From JAUWTJ01 sp965603015 (GTDB lineage: Bacteria > Pseudomonadota > Alphaproteobacteria > M2410): 64,000 nucleotides of DNA. Position 1 is the first letter of the stretch. Every line of letters begins with the position of its first letter. The stretch lies in the NCBI GenBank assembly GCA_965603015.1, contig CBFDBJ010000003.1, positions 1 through 64,000 of the forward strand. The letters are read 5' to 3'. The notes below the pieces were generated by a model. It searched no databases and had not been told where the DNA came from. It worked only from the letters and a program-made list of their open reading frames with translations. Below, in pieces: positions 17,050-25,597 of this stretch. The position numbers and the translations under genes were made by a program.

Positions 17050-17955
17050 ATGTCCAAATCCTCTTCACATAAGTCGCGGCCGTTCGTCAAAATGCACGGG
17101 CTGGGCAATGATTTTATCATTATCGATGCCCGCACGGAGCCGTTTGCGCTGGGCGAAGCTGCTGTCCGCCTGCTCGCCGACCGCAAGCTCGGCGTCGGCT
17201 GTGATCAGCTCATCGTGATGGAACCACGGCGCGGCCAGGGCGACACCTATATGCGGATCTGGAACCCCGATGGCGGCGAGGTCGAGGCCTGCGGCAATGC
17301 CACGCGCTGTCTCGGCCGGATCCTGATGGAGGAAAGCGGCAAGGCCGAAGCCGTCATCGAGACCGTCGCGGGGGATCTGAAGGCAACTTCGGGCGGACCC
17401 GGCATTGTCACCGTCGATATGGTCACCGTTGATATGGGTAGGCCAAAATTCGACTGGCAGGACATCCCCTTGCGCGAGAGCATGGACACGCGGCTGATCG
17501 ACTATATGGCGGTGCCGGGGACGGCCTTCGGGCTGACCGGACCGAGCGCCGTCAATATCGGCAATCCGCACTGTGTGTTTTTTGTCGAGGATGTGCACGC
17601 GCATGACCTTCAGGCGCTGGGCCCCGGCATTGAAAATCACATGCTGTTCCCCGAGCGCACCAATGTGGGTTTTGCCGAAGTTCGAGGCGCGGGCAAAATT
17701 CGCCTGCGCGTCTGGGAACGCGGCACCGGAGAGACGCAGGCCTGCGGCACCGGGGCTTGCGCTGCAGCGGTGTGCGCCATGCGCCAGAGCCTGACCGACC
17801 GCACGGTTGATGTCGAGCTCGACGGCGGAACCTTGACCATTGAATGGGATGCGGCCACGGACCATATCTTCATGACCGGCCCCGCGACGCTTGCCTATCG
17901 CGGCGAGCTTGCACCTGAACTTATTGACGAGCTGCTGAAATTAGCGACCGCATGA
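17050..17955 (+). CDS. dapF: Diaminopimelate epimerase
   Basis: Converts LL- to meso-diaminopimelate for lysine and peptidoglycan synthesis, cofactor-free with two cysteines. The 301-residue protein has the N-terminal KMHGLGNDFIIID motif, first catalytic Cys81 in ACGNATRCLG and second Cys232 in ACGTGACAAAV. Its stop overlaps mtaB by four bases. It is the first gene of the dapF-mtaB-ftsY run; asd, in the same pathway, lies about 13 kb away. Confidence 0.97.
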   Translation: MSKSSSHKSRPFVKMHGLGNDFIIIDARTEPFALGEAAVRLLADRKLGVGCDQLIVMEPRRGQGDTYMRIWNPDGGEVEACGNATRCLGRILMEESGKAEAVIETVAGDLKATSGGPGIVTVDMVTVDMGRPKFDWQDIPLRESMDTRLIDYMAVPGTAFGLTGPSAVNIGNPHCVFFVEDVHAHDLQALGPGIENHMLFPERTNVGFAEVRGAGKIRLRVWERGTGETQACGTGACAAAVCAMRQSLTDRTVDVELDGGTLTIEWDAATDHIFMTGPATLAYRGELAPELIDELLKLATA

Positions 17956-19283
17956 CCGATACCCTTGAAAAATCAGACGAGCTGGTAAAATCAAAGGCGC
18001 CGGAGATCGTCACCTTTGGTTGCCGCCTCAATGTGTTTGAGGGCGAGGTGATGCGCGGCGCGGCCAAAGAGGCCGGGCTTGAAGGCGCCGTGATCTTCAA
18101 TACCTGCGCCGTCACCGCAGAAGCGACCCGTCAGGCGCGTCAGGCCATTCGCCGCATGGCGCGGGAAAACCCGGATACGCAAATTATTGTCACAGGCTGC
18201 GCGGCGCAAATCGCGCCGGAGACGTTTGCCGACATGCCCGAGGTTGCCCGGGTTGTCGGCAATCAGGAGAAACTCAAGGCCGATACCTGGGCCCGCACGA
18301 TCCCTGAAGGTCGTAATGCCCAAGGCGCGCTGGTCGAGGTCGACGATATCATGGCGCGCGCCAGCGTTGATGCCTCAATGGTCGAAGGGCTTGAAGGGCG
18401 CACCCGCGCTTTTGTTCAGGTCCAGAACGGCTGCGACCATCGCTGCACGTTTTGCATTATCCCCTATGGCCGGGGGCCGAGCGCCAGCGTGCCGCAAGGC
18501 TCGGTTGTCACTCAGGTGCGCCGTCTGGTTGAGAACGGTTTCAAGGAGGTCGTCCTTACCGGGATTGATATCAACTCCTACGGGCCGGACCTTCCGGGCA
18601 GCCCGAGGCTTGGCCGTCTGGTCGAACAGATCCTGACCCATGTGCCGGAGCTGGAGCGGCTGCGCTTCGGGACGCTCGATCCGGCGGCGATTGATGACAG
18701 GTTGTTTGATCTTCTGGCCTCACATCCCCGGGTCATGCCGAACGCGCATTTTTCCATGCAGGCGGGGCACGACATGATCCTCAAGCGCATGAAGCGGCGT
18801 CATTTGCGCGCCGAAGCTATCGAGCTGTGCAAGGCTCTGAAAAAGGCGCGGCCCGAAATGATGTTCGGGGCTGATTTCATTGCCGGGTTCCCGACCGAAA
18901 CCGAAGAGATGTTTGAGGCGAGCCTGGCGCTGGTCGATGACGCGGATCTGACGTTCCTGCATGTCTTCCCCTATTCGGTGCGCGAAGGAACGCCGGCGGC
19001 CAAAATGCCCCAGGTTTCCGGCGACACCATTCGGGCGCGGGCGGCCCGGCTGCGGACAAAGGGCGAAGCGGCCCTGGCGCGCCATCTGACCTCGCAGGTC
19101 GGAACCCGTCAAAGAGTGCTGGTGGAGCGACCGGACTTCGGGCATACGGATCAGTACACCCGCATTCGCCTTGAAGGCGGGGCAACCCCGGGCGCGATTT
19201 CAGAGGTTCTGATTACCGGGCATGACGGGCACGCGCTCATCGGCGAGACCCGGCCCCTTACAGAAGCAAGACGTCCCTTATGA
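17952..19283 (+). CDS. mtaB: tRNA t6A37 methylthiotransferase MtaB
   Basis: A radical-SAM enzyme that converts t6A37 to ms2t6A37 in tRNAs reading ANN codons. Length is 443. The N-terminal cluster-binding cysteines are Cys24 (TFGCRLN), Cys52 (NTCAVT) and Cys83 (TGCAAQ). The radical-SAM CxxxCxxC is Cys161-165-168 in CDHRCTFCIIPYGRG. The C-terminal TRAM-like portion holds VGTRQRVLVERPD. TFGCRLN at the first cysteine supports MtaB over MiaB. Four-base overlaps on both sides indicate tight operon coupling. Confidence 0.95.
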   Translation: MTDTLEKSDELVKSKAPEIVTFGCRLNVFEGEVMRGAAKEAGLEGAVIFNTCAVTAEATRQARQAIRRMARENPDTQIIVTGCAAQIAPETFADMPEVARVVGNQEKLKADTWARTIPEGRNAQGALVEVDDIMARASVDASMVEGLEGRTRAFVQVQNGCDHRCTFCIIPYGRGPSASVPQGSVVTQVRRLVENGFKEVVLTGIDINSYGPDLPGSPRLGRLVEQILTHVPELERLRFGTLDPAAIDDRLFDLLASHPRVMPNAHFSMQAGHDMILKRMKRRHLRAEAIELCKALKKARPEMMFGADFIAGFPTETEEMFEASLALVDDADLTFLHVFPYSVREGTPAAKMPQVSGDTIRARAARLRTKGEAALARHLTSQVGTRQRVLVERPDFGHTDQYTRIRLEGGATPGAISEVLITGHDGHALIGETRPLTEARRPL

Positions 19284-20398
19284 GTGAAGAGCCGACAGAA
19301 AAGAAACGGTTTGGCTGGCTACGCGGCAAGGACAAGGCCGCAGCGGTCGAAACCACCGCGACAACCGAACCGGTTGAAGAGCCGGTTGCGGAGCGTGCCC
19401 CTCCCCTTGAGACTTCTGACACGGCGGAGCCCGAGGCGCCGAAAAAGAAATCTTTCTTTCAGCGCCTGAAATCCGGCCTCGCCCGATCATCCAGCTCGCT
19501 GTCTGAAGGCATCACCGGGATTTTCACCAAGGCAAAGCTCGATGCCAGTACACTCGAGGAGCTTGAAGATCTGCTGATCATGACCGACCTCGGCGTCGAG
19601 ACGGTGACCGCGATCACGGCGAAACTGGCAAAGGACCGGTTCGACAAGGAAATCTCCAGCGAAGAGATCAAACAGTTTGTCGCTGATGAAATCACAGCCA
19701 TCCTTGATCCGCTGGCCAGGCCGTTTGAGGTCAATGCCTCCCACAAGCCTCACGTGGTCCTGATGGTCGGGGTCAACGGCACCGGCAAAACGACGACACT
19801 GGGCAAGATGGCGGCGCGCGAAATCGCTTCAGGGCATAAAGTGATGATCGCGGCCTGCGATACGTTCCGGGCCGCCGCCACCGAACAACTCAAGGTTTGG
19901 GGGGAGCGCTCCGGTGCGCCGGTGATTTCAGCCGCCCCCGGGGCCGACGCCGCCGGGCTTGCCTTTGACGCGCTGAAAAAGGCCAGGGATGAGAATGTTG
20001 ACGTTCTGTTTATCGATACGGCAGGACGTTTGCAGAACAAGACAGAACTGATGGCGGAACTTGAGAAGATCATCCGCGTGATCAAGAAGCAGGATGAAAG
20101 CGCGCCGCACTCGGTGCTTCTGGTGCTTGATGCCACAACCGGCCAGAACGCGCTCGGCCAGGTTGAAGTCTTCAAGGCGGTCACCGATGTCACCGGCCTT
20201 GTCATGACAAAGCTCGACGGGACGGCCCGCGGCGGCATTCTGGTGGCAGTTGCCGCCAAATATGGCCTGCCGCTGCATGCCATTGGCGTTGGCGAGGATA
20301 TTGATGACTTCCAGCCGTTCGAGGCGGCGGCTTTTTCGGCTGCGCTGGTCGGGCTGGACACGGATCTTAACCAGGATGCAATTGACGCCGAGGCATAA
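19280..20398 (+). CDS. ftsY: Signal recognition particle receptor FtsY
   Basis: The SRP receptor GTPase that docks Ffh-ribosome complexes at the inner membrane. The 372-residue protein has an acidic, Thr/Pro-rich N-terminal A region (to about residue 60), then FFQRLKSGLARSSSSL. The NG domain holds GVNGTGKTTTLGKMA, DTFRAAATEQL, DTAGRLQNKTELM and TKLDGTARGG. It starts four bases inside mtaB. Confidence 0.97.
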   Translation: MSEEPTEKKRFGWLRGKDKAAAVETTATTEPVEEPVAERAPPLETSDTAEPEAPKKKSFFQRLKSGLARSSSSLSEGITGIFTKAKLDASTLEELEDLLIMTDLGVETVTAITAKLAKDRFDKEISSEEIKQFVADEITAILDPLARPFEVNASHKPHVVLMVGVNGTGKTTTLGKMAAREIASGHKVMIAACDTFRAAATEQLKVWGERSGAPVISAAPGADAAGLAFDALKKARDENVDVLFIDTAGRLQNKTELMAELEKIIRVIKKQDESAPHSVLLVLDATTGQNALGQVEVFKAVTDVTGLVMTKLDGTARGGILVAVAAKYGLPLHAIGVGEDIDDFQPFEAAAFSAALVGLDTDLNQDAIDAEA

Positions 20399-20416
20399 TC
20401 AGGCCAGGTAGAGATC

Positions 20417-20440
20417 ACGCCGTTTGGGCGTCTTTGTTTG
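20417..20440 (+). terminator. Weak terminator-like hairpin after ftsY
   Basis: ACGCC (20417-20421) pairs with GGCGT (20427-20431) and is followed by CTTTGTTT. The stem is short, so readthrough into the yciB gene 25 bases later is likely. Confidence 0.35.
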
Positions 20441-20464
20441 CAATGAAAGAAGTTCGCAAGGCCC

Positions 20465-21088
20465 ATGACCCAACGTATGCGTACAGCCCTTGATTTCGGA
20501 CCCTTGCTGGCCTTTTTGGCTGCTTTTTTGCTGTTTGACATATTTGTTGCCACAGCCGCGGTGATGGTGGCCTCGTTCATCTCGCTGGCGATTCACTACA
20601 AGATTACCAGGAAGATCGCCCCCATTCCCGCCTTTACGTGCGTGGTGATGCTCATCATGGGTGGACTAACACTCTATCTCAGGAACGAAACGTTTTTGAT
20701 GATGAAGCCGACGATCGTCTATGTCTTCATGGGGGCAGGGCTGATTTTCAGCGCCCGGACTGGCAAAAACATTCTTGGCACAGCCATGGGCCCCTATATG
20801 AAGATGCCGCCAGAGGGATGGAAAATCTTTCTGACACGGTTTGGGGTCTTTTGCTTTTTTGCAGCCGGGCTCAACGAAGTCTTGCGTCACCTGGTGCAGA
20901 TTGAAATTCTAACCCTGAAGAATTGGGTCACTTTCAAGGTCTTCGGCTTTACTGCCCTCTTCTTTCTTTTTTCCATGTCGCAGGCGCCGCTTCTGTCGAA
21001 GTACCTTGAACTTGAGGAAGACGAAAGTCAGGACCCCGACACAGCTTTGGCTAGCGCTGAAAATGGAACTGAAACTTCGGGTCAGTGA
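20465..21088 (+). CDS. yciB: Septation protein IspZ/YciB family
   Basis: An inner-membrane protein of 207 residues with about six hydrophobic segments. Family signatures are LDFGPLLAFLAAFLLFDIF at the N terminus, KPTIVYVFMGAGLIFSA in the middle and WVTFKVFGFTALFFLF near the end. In enterics the family links cell envelope synthesis and division; here the role is inferred by family. The polar tail is rich in Glu/Asp. It follows ftsY, a common alphaproteobacterial arrangement. Its 3' end overlaps the convergent NUDIX gene by 38 bases. Confidence 0.92.
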   Translation: MTQRMRTALDFGPLLAFLAAFLLFDIFVATAAVMVASFISLAIHYKITRKIAPIPAFTCVVMLIMGGLTLYLRNETFLMMKPTIVYVFMGAGLIFSARTGKNILGTAMGPYMKMPPEGWKIFLTRFGVFCFFAAGLNEVLRHLVQIEILTLKNWVTFKVFGFTALFFLFSMSQAPLLSKYLELEEDESQDPDTALASAENGTETSGQ

Positions 21089-21638
21089 GATCCGGGTTAC
21101 CAAAGGGAGCGATCACGTCCCTGCCCGCCACTTCCCGGTCATGCACCAGCGCCCAGACGACGGACGGAAAGGCCAGCTCCTGCCAGGGAATGTCCTCATA
21201 TCTGACGAGATCGACCTCGAGGCTTTCAAAACCGGGTGAAAGATCCGGGTCAAGCAACCGGGCGCGGTACATCAGCTGGACCTGACTGATGTGGGGCACA
21301 TCATAAAGTGCCAGCAAATCGCGGATCGCGATTTGAGCGTTCGCCTCCTCCATGGCCTCACGTTTTGCCCCGTTTTCTGCGGTCTCGCGCTCCTCCAGGA
21401 AGCCTGCTGGCAGGGTCCAGAAACCCTTGCGTGGCTCAATGGCGCGCCGGGCCAGGACAATCTTGTCCTCCCACTGAATCACCGAGCCAACGACAATTTT
21501 TGGATTAACGTAGTGAACCCATCCGCACGTGTCGCAAACCTGACGCTCTTTATCGTCCCCGTCAGGAACTTTCGAAGAGAAATCAAACCCGCGTGTCAGC
21601 GGATTGTCCGTGCCCGCCTTTGTGGTCTTGTCCGCCAT
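21051..21638 (-). CDS. NUDIX hydrolase with N-terminal zinc-ribbon
   Basis: A 195-residue Mg-dependent pyrophosphohydrolase. The NUDIX box is intact: GFLEERETAENGAKREAMEE gives GX5EX7RE-x2-EE. Upstream is VCDTCGWVHYVNPKIVVGSVI, a zinc-ribbon half like that of NudC/YfcD-type enzymes, with only two cysteines visible in that stretch. The substrate is unknown; ADP-ribose or NADH-type dinucleotides are common for this branch. The start ATG at 21638 has only a weak ribosome site. It is convergent with, and overlaps, yciB. Confidence 0.88.
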   Translation of the reverse strand: MADKTTKAGTDNPLTRGFDFSSKVPDGDDKERQVCDTCGWVHYVNPKIVVGSVIQWEDKIVLARRAIEPRKGFWTLPAGFLEERETAENGAKREAMEEANAQIAIRDLLALYDVPHISQVQLMYRARLLDPDLSPGFESLEVDLVRYEDIPWQELAFPSVVWALVHDREVAGRDVIAPFGNPDLTDPKFQFHFQR

Positions 21639-21884
21639 CACTTGTATCTTTCCATAAAGCAAACTATATTGTCCGTGGGTTGACTGTCCGATCACCCCGT
21701 TTGTACTTCCAGTGAGGAAATTCGCATACGAACGGACAAAAAGCGCTTAAAATCAGGAAGTTTTCACCCCCCGATTCATTGCATACGGATAAATTCACGT
21801 TATCTTTACCTCGTTCGAATCAATGTACATCACATGATTACAAACTCTGATAACAACTCTCTCTAACAAACCGAGGAAATTAAA

Positions 21885-22526
21885 ATGGCTGGTCCCAAAT
21901 TTGATCTGTCTGATTCACCTGGCCACCTGCTGCGCCGGGCTCAACAATATTCATTTGATCTCTTTTCGAAAGAGATCGGCAACAGCAGACTGACACCGCG
22001 CCAGTTCGCCGTTCTGCTCACGGTACAACAAAACGAAGGCCTCAGCCAAACGGATCTTGTCAAGCGCACCGGTATTGACCGCTCGACGCTGGCTGACATG
22101 ATCTCCCGGCTGATCAGCCGCAAGCTTCTCTCCCGCACCCGGACCAAGGCCGATGCGCGGGCCAATTCGGTCAAAATCACGGCCTCAGGTGCGAAAGAGC
22201 TCTCTTCGCATGCCGCCAAGGTCAAATCGGCTGAAGCCAAGATCATGGGCCCGCTTGCCGCTTCCAAGCGGAAAGACTTCATGGCCGCGCTGAAGGCTAT
22301 TGCTGCCGCCGCTGACGCTCTTGAAGCTGCTGCTGCCAAACCTGCCAAGAAGGCCGCCAAGAAGAAAGCTGCGCCAAAGAAAAAGGCTGCAAAGAAGAAG
22401 GTTGCCAAGAAGAAAACAGCCAAAAAAGCTGCCAAGAAGAAGGCCGCTCCCAAAAAGGCTGCGAAAAAGAAGGCGGCACCAAAGAAAAAGGCTGCAAAGA
22501 AGAAAGCTGCCAAGAAGAAGAGATAG
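21885..22526 (+). CDS. MarR-type regulator fused to histone H1-like Lys/Ala/Pro tail
   Basis: Residues 1-147 form a MarR winged helix protein: LTPRQFAVLLTVQQNEGLSQ, the recognition region TGIDRSTLADMISRL, and the wing RTRTKADARANSVKIT. Residues 148-213 are almost only Lys, Ala and Pro in repeated AAKKK / AAPKKK units, as in eukaryote H1 tails and bacterial HctB/AlgP-like proteins. The tail should bind DNA non-specifically or compact it, while the head gives specificity. A GAGGA site precedes the ATG and a strong terminator follows, so it is monocistronic. The upstream 190 bases are AT-rich. Confidence 0.9.
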   Translation: MAGPKFDLSDSPGHLLRRAQQYSFDLFSKEIGNSRLTPRQFAVLLTVQQNEGLSQTDLVKRTGIDRSTLADMISRLISRKLLSRTRTKADARANSVKITASGAKELSSHAAKVKSAEAKIMGPLAASKRKDFMAALKAIAAAADALEAAAAKPAKKAAKKKAAPKKKAAKKKVAKKKTAKKAAKKKAAPKKAAKKKAAPKKKAAKKKAAKKKR

Positions 22527-22550
22527 CTTTCATTTTAACTGCAAAATTAC

Positions 22551-22582
22551 GGGTCGGAGCTGTCATGCTCCGGCCCTTTTTT
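22551..22582 (+). terminator. Rho-independent terminator after the MarR-H1 gene
   Basis: GGGTCGGAGC (22551-22560) pairs with GCTCCGGCCC (22567-22576) apart from one G-T pair, with a 6-base loop, followed by six T. It lies 24 bases after the stop codon. Confidence 0.85.
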
Positions 22583-22619
22583 GTTTCCTGCTCTTTTCAA
22601 CTTCAATGAGGAAAAGGTG

Positions 22620-23165
22620 CTATTCGCCCCGCGCGGCTTTGACTACGGGCTCGATCTTGCCCACCCAGTCACTCGGCCGCATGGGCCCGACATGTTTGAG
22701 AATAATCTCGCCCTTGCCATTGATGACAAAAGTCTCGGGCACGCCGTAGACACCAAAGTCAATGCCGACGCGGCCCGTCACATCGGCGCCGGTTTTTGTG
22801 TAGGGATTGCCCAGCTCGGTGAGGAACCCCAGGGCATCCTCGGACTTGTCCTTGTAATTGAGCCCATAGATCGGGACCGCCCCTGCCCTTGCCAGTTTCA
22901 TCAGCACGGGATGCTCGGTCCGGCACGGACCGCACCACGACGCCCAGACATTGAGCACAATGACCTCGCCGGTCATTAAATCCTGTCTGGACAACCCGCC
23001 ATCTTGTCCGGACTGAAGACCGGGAACAGCCGACAGGGCAAAATCCGGGGCCGGTTTTCCGATCAGAGCAGAGGGAATGTCCTGCGGGTTACCCTGAAGT
23101 CCGACATAGAGGAGAAGAGCGAGGCCGCCGAACAGCGCGAGCGGGATCATGGACAGCCGCCGCAT
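22620..23165 (-). CDS. dsbE: Thiol:disulfide interchange protein DsbE/CcmG
   Basis: Periplasmic membrane-anchored thioredoxin that reduces apocytochrome c or CcmH in cytochrome c maturation. The 181-residue protein has one N-terminal membrane anchor (residues 5-22) and the active-site Cys78-Gly-Pro-Cys81 in NVWASWCGPCRTEHP. A cis-Pro region is present near GVPETFVINGKG. It is last in the ccmA-B-C-D-dsbE run and starts one base into the ccmD stop. Confidence 0.94.
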   Translation of the reverse strand: MRRLSMIPLALFGGLALLLYVGLQGNPQDIPSALIGKPAPDFALSAVPGLQSGQDGGLSRQDLMTGEVIVLNVWASWCGPCRTEHPVLMKLARAGAVPIYGLNYKDKSEDALGFLTELGNPYTKTGADVTGRVGIDFGVYGVPETFVINGKGEIILKHVGPMRPSDWVGKIEPVVKAARGE

Positions 23166-23374
23166 CAGGGCGCCGCATTTGCCTCGGCCGGGTCGGCCGG
23201 GTCGGCTTTTTTGGAATAGACCGGCACGCCCGCCTCCAGGCTGGCGACATCGCGCGAGGCCCGCCGGTAAGCGGCAATACTCTCCAGCGTGAGGCCGATG
23301 AGGACCAGAGCGGAAATGCCGTAGGCGGGCCAGATATAGCCCGCGTAGCCGCCCATGGCGAAGAACTCACTCAT
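23165..23374 (-). CDS. ccmD: Heme exporter protein CcmD
   Basis: A small single-pass protein (69 residues; membrane segment around GYIWPAYGISALVLIGLTLES) that joins CcmABC and helps release heme-loaded CcmE. The family features FFAMGGYAGYIWPAYG and a charged cytoplasmic tail (RRASRDVASLE) are visible. It overlaps ccmC by four bases and dsbE by one. Confidence 0.92.
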   Translation of the reverse strand: MSEFFAMGGYAGYIWPAYGISALVLIGLTLESIAAYRRASRDVASLEAGVPVYSKKADPADPAEANAAP

Positions 23375-24123
23375 GCTGCACCTGCCTGAACGGCCGCGCG
23401 GGCCCGTGAAAGCTGCAACGAGCGGACCCGTCGCTTCAAAATTTCCGTGCGCATACGAAGCAGCAACAAGGCGACAAAGAGAGCGCCGTAGGCCAGCGCC
23501 ATGATCGCCAGCGGCCAGAGCATCGACGAATGAATTGCAGGGCCGTCCATTTTAGCCAGGCTGGTGGGCTGATGCAGCGTGTTCCACCATTCGACCGAAA
23601 ATTTGATAACCGGAATATTGACGACACCGACAAGGCACAGAACCGCAGCGGCCTTGGCAGCCTTGACCGGTTCTTCCATGGCCTCCCAGAGGGCCATGTA
23701 GCCGATATAAAGGAAGAACAGCACCAGCACGGACGTAAGCCGCGCGTCCCAGACCCACCATGTGCCCCACATGGGTTTGCCCCAGAGCGAGCCTGTGATC
23801 AGCGCCAGCAGCGTGAACCCGGCACCGATCGGGGCGGCGGCCTTGGCGGCCATATCGGCCAGCGGATGTTTCATGATCAGCGCCACGGCGGAGGATGCGG
23901 CCATGAACATATAGACCATTGTCGCCATGGAGGCGGCTGGCACATGGATGAACATCATGCGGACGGTCTCGCCCTGCTGATAATCCGGCGGGGCGACGAA
24001 AAGCGCCATATAGAGGCCTGTACCGAGGAGCCCGACCGCGATCACCCAGATCCACGGCAGGAGTTTGGCGGACAGATCCATGAAGCGTTTCGGATTGGCT
24101 AATTCAAAATTGAGCTTAAACAT
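23371..24123 (-). CDS. ccmC: Heme exporter protein CcmC
   Basis: A six-TM heme-handling protein that loads heme onto CcmE. Length is 250. The Trp-rich WWD motif appears as GTWWVWDARLTSVLVLFFLY, flanked by heme-ligand His candidates in VRMMFIHVPAASMA and WWNTLHQPTSL. The order ccmB-ccmC-ccmD is canonical. A 105-base gap with no obvious gene separates it from ccmB. Confidence 0.95.
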   Translation of the reverse strand: MFKLNFELANPKRFMDLSAKLLPWIWVIAVGLLGTGLYMALFVAPPDYQQGETVRMMFIHVPAASMATMVYMFMAASSAVALIMKHPLADMAAKAAAPIGAGFTLLALITGSLWGKPMWGTWWVWDARLTSVLVLFFLYIGYMALWEAMEEPVKAAKAAAVLCLVGVVNIPVIKFSVEWWNTLHQPTSLAKMDGPAIHSSMLWPLAIMALAYGALFVALLLLRMRTEILKRRVRSLQLSRARAAVQAGAA

Positions 24124-24228
24124 GACACCGGTGTAGCTGTTTTAAAAAGGGTTCGCAACAAGGCATAAGCGCCATCGCCTGAGACCAAACAACGCAGCTG
24201 CGACCAGGGCGACTGCGGTCAGGGCCGT

Positions 24229-24897
24229 TCAGGTCATATTGAGTTTCAAGGCTGCGCCTGAGGCCAGCGGGGAGACGACGAGGGTCATCAGCGTCACAGC
24301 GGCAAGCAGCATATGGCTCGGGCTCCACAACGCCTCGGATTTGGCCGCGGCGACCCCGAAAATCAGCACCGGAACCTGAAGCGGCAGCACCAGCAGGGAA
24401 AGCAGGAGGCCGCCACGCCGCAGACCCACGGTGAGCGACGCGCCGATCGCCCCGATCAGCGACATGGCGGGAGTGCCAACAAGCAGCCCGACCAGCAGCG
24501 GACCCAGCAGGCCGTCGGGCAATTGCAGCAGGATGGCCAGGATCGGGCTGGCGACGATCAGCGGCAGGCCTGTTGTGAGCCAGTGGGCGGTGCATTTGAC
24601 CAGAACCAGGGCGCCCCTGGGCAGGGACGAGAGCATCAGCAGGTCGAGGGTGCCATCTTCAAAATCTGCCTGAAACAGCCGGTCGAGCGAAAGCAGCATC
24701 GACAGGACGACGCCGACCCAGATCATACCGGCGGCGATCTTCGACAGAAGCGCACCTTCCGGCCCAACACCAAAGGGAACCATGGACACGACAATAATGA
24801 AAAAGATGACCGCAAGCAGACCACCGCCGCCGATCCGCGCGGACAGGGTAAGATCACGTCTCAGGAGCGCTGTCATGGTGCCGAGGAGTTCAAACAT
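24229..24897 (-). CDS. ccmB: Heme exporter protein CcmB
   Basis: The membrane subunit of the CcmAB ABC complex. From the ATG at 24897 (FELLGTMTALLRRDLTLS) it has 222 residues and six hydrophobic segments. The family motifs FEDGTLDLLMLSSLPRGALVLVK and PLQVPVLIFGVAA are present. The start overlaps the ccmA stop by eight bases. A longer in-frame start lies wholly inside ccmA and is rejected. Confidence 0.94.
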   Translation of the reverse strand: MFELLGTMTALLRRDLTLSARIGGGGLLAVIFFIIVVSMVPFGVGPEGALLSKIAAGMIWVGVVLSMLLSLDRLFQADFEDGTLDLLMLSSLPRGALVLVKCTAHWLTTGLPLIVASPILAILLQLPDGLLGPLLVGLLVGTPAMSLIGAIGASLTVGLRRGGLLLSLLVLPLQVPVLIFGVAAAKSEALWSPSHMLLAAVTLMTLVVSPLASGAALKLNMT

Positions 24898-25582
24898 TGT
24901 TACCCTCCTTTTGGCCACTCTCCTTTTGACCACTCCGAGGCATTTCCACCGTCAGCGTGCCCTGCACCGAGAGCCGCAGCGACTGAAGCGCCTCGGCCTT
25001 CAAACCGATGTCCACATGGGTGGTGACGAGGAGGGCCCCGCCGGTCTCGCAATGGGTTTTCATCAGGCTCGCGACCAGCGCAACGCCCTCCACATCAAGC
25101 GAAACGCTGGGTTCATCAAGGATCCAGAGCGGCCGGGTGCCGAGCAGAAGTTTTGCCAGACCGAGGCGCTTTTTCTGGCCCGCCGACAGGAACGCGCCCG
25201 GCACATCGGCGAGACCGCCAAGGCCGAGGGTCTGAAGCGCCCGCTCAACATCGCCCGGGACACCGTAGAGCCCGGCCCAGAAGTCGAGATTTTCGCGCAC
25301 CGTCAGGCTTGGCTTGACCGCATCAAGATGACCCACATAGTGAAACAGCGACGTGTACTGCTCGTCTTCTTCCGTGATCACCTGTCCCGCCTCATCAAGC
25401 CAGCTGAGCGCGCCCTCCTGATAATCCACCAGCCCGGCGACAACGCGCAGCAGGGTTGATTTGCCCGAGCCGTTGGGGCCACGCAGGATTGAGGCGACGC
25501 CGGGATTGAGCTCGAGAGAAACACTCTCCAGAACATGGCGGCCGCCGCGAAAGCAGGTGATGTCCGACGCAACAAGTTTCAT
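24890..25582 (-). CDS. ccmA: Heme ABC exporter ATP-binding protein CcmA
   Basis: ATPase of the CcmABCD complex that releases holo-CcmE. Walker A is GPNGSGKSTLLRVVAG, the signature is LSAGQKKRLGLAKLLL, Walker B is LWILDEPSVSLD, and the switch His lies in VTTHVDI. Length is 230. It is coupled to ccmB by an eight-base overlap and begins 15 bases after the crotonase gene. Confidence 0.95.
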   Translation of the reverse strand: MKLVASDITCFRGGRHVLESVSLELNPGVASILRGPNGSGKSTLLRVVAGLVDYQEGALSWLDEAGQVITEEDEQYTSLFHYVGHLDAVKPSLTVRENLDFWAGLYGVPGDVERALQTLGLGGLADVPGAFLSAGQKKRLGLAKLLLGTRPLWILDEPSVSLDVEGVALVASLMKTHCETGGALLVTTHVDIGLKAEALQSLRLSVQGTLTVEMPRSGQKESGQKEGNNV

Positions 25583-25597
25583 AAATACTCGATATCT

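Noticed and set aside
21941..22513. 190-codon minus-strand frame rich in Phe/Ala/Leu
   Set aside because: Antisense of the Lys/Ala tail of the MarR-H1 gene; repeats of AAG codons read backwards give Phe/Leu runs.
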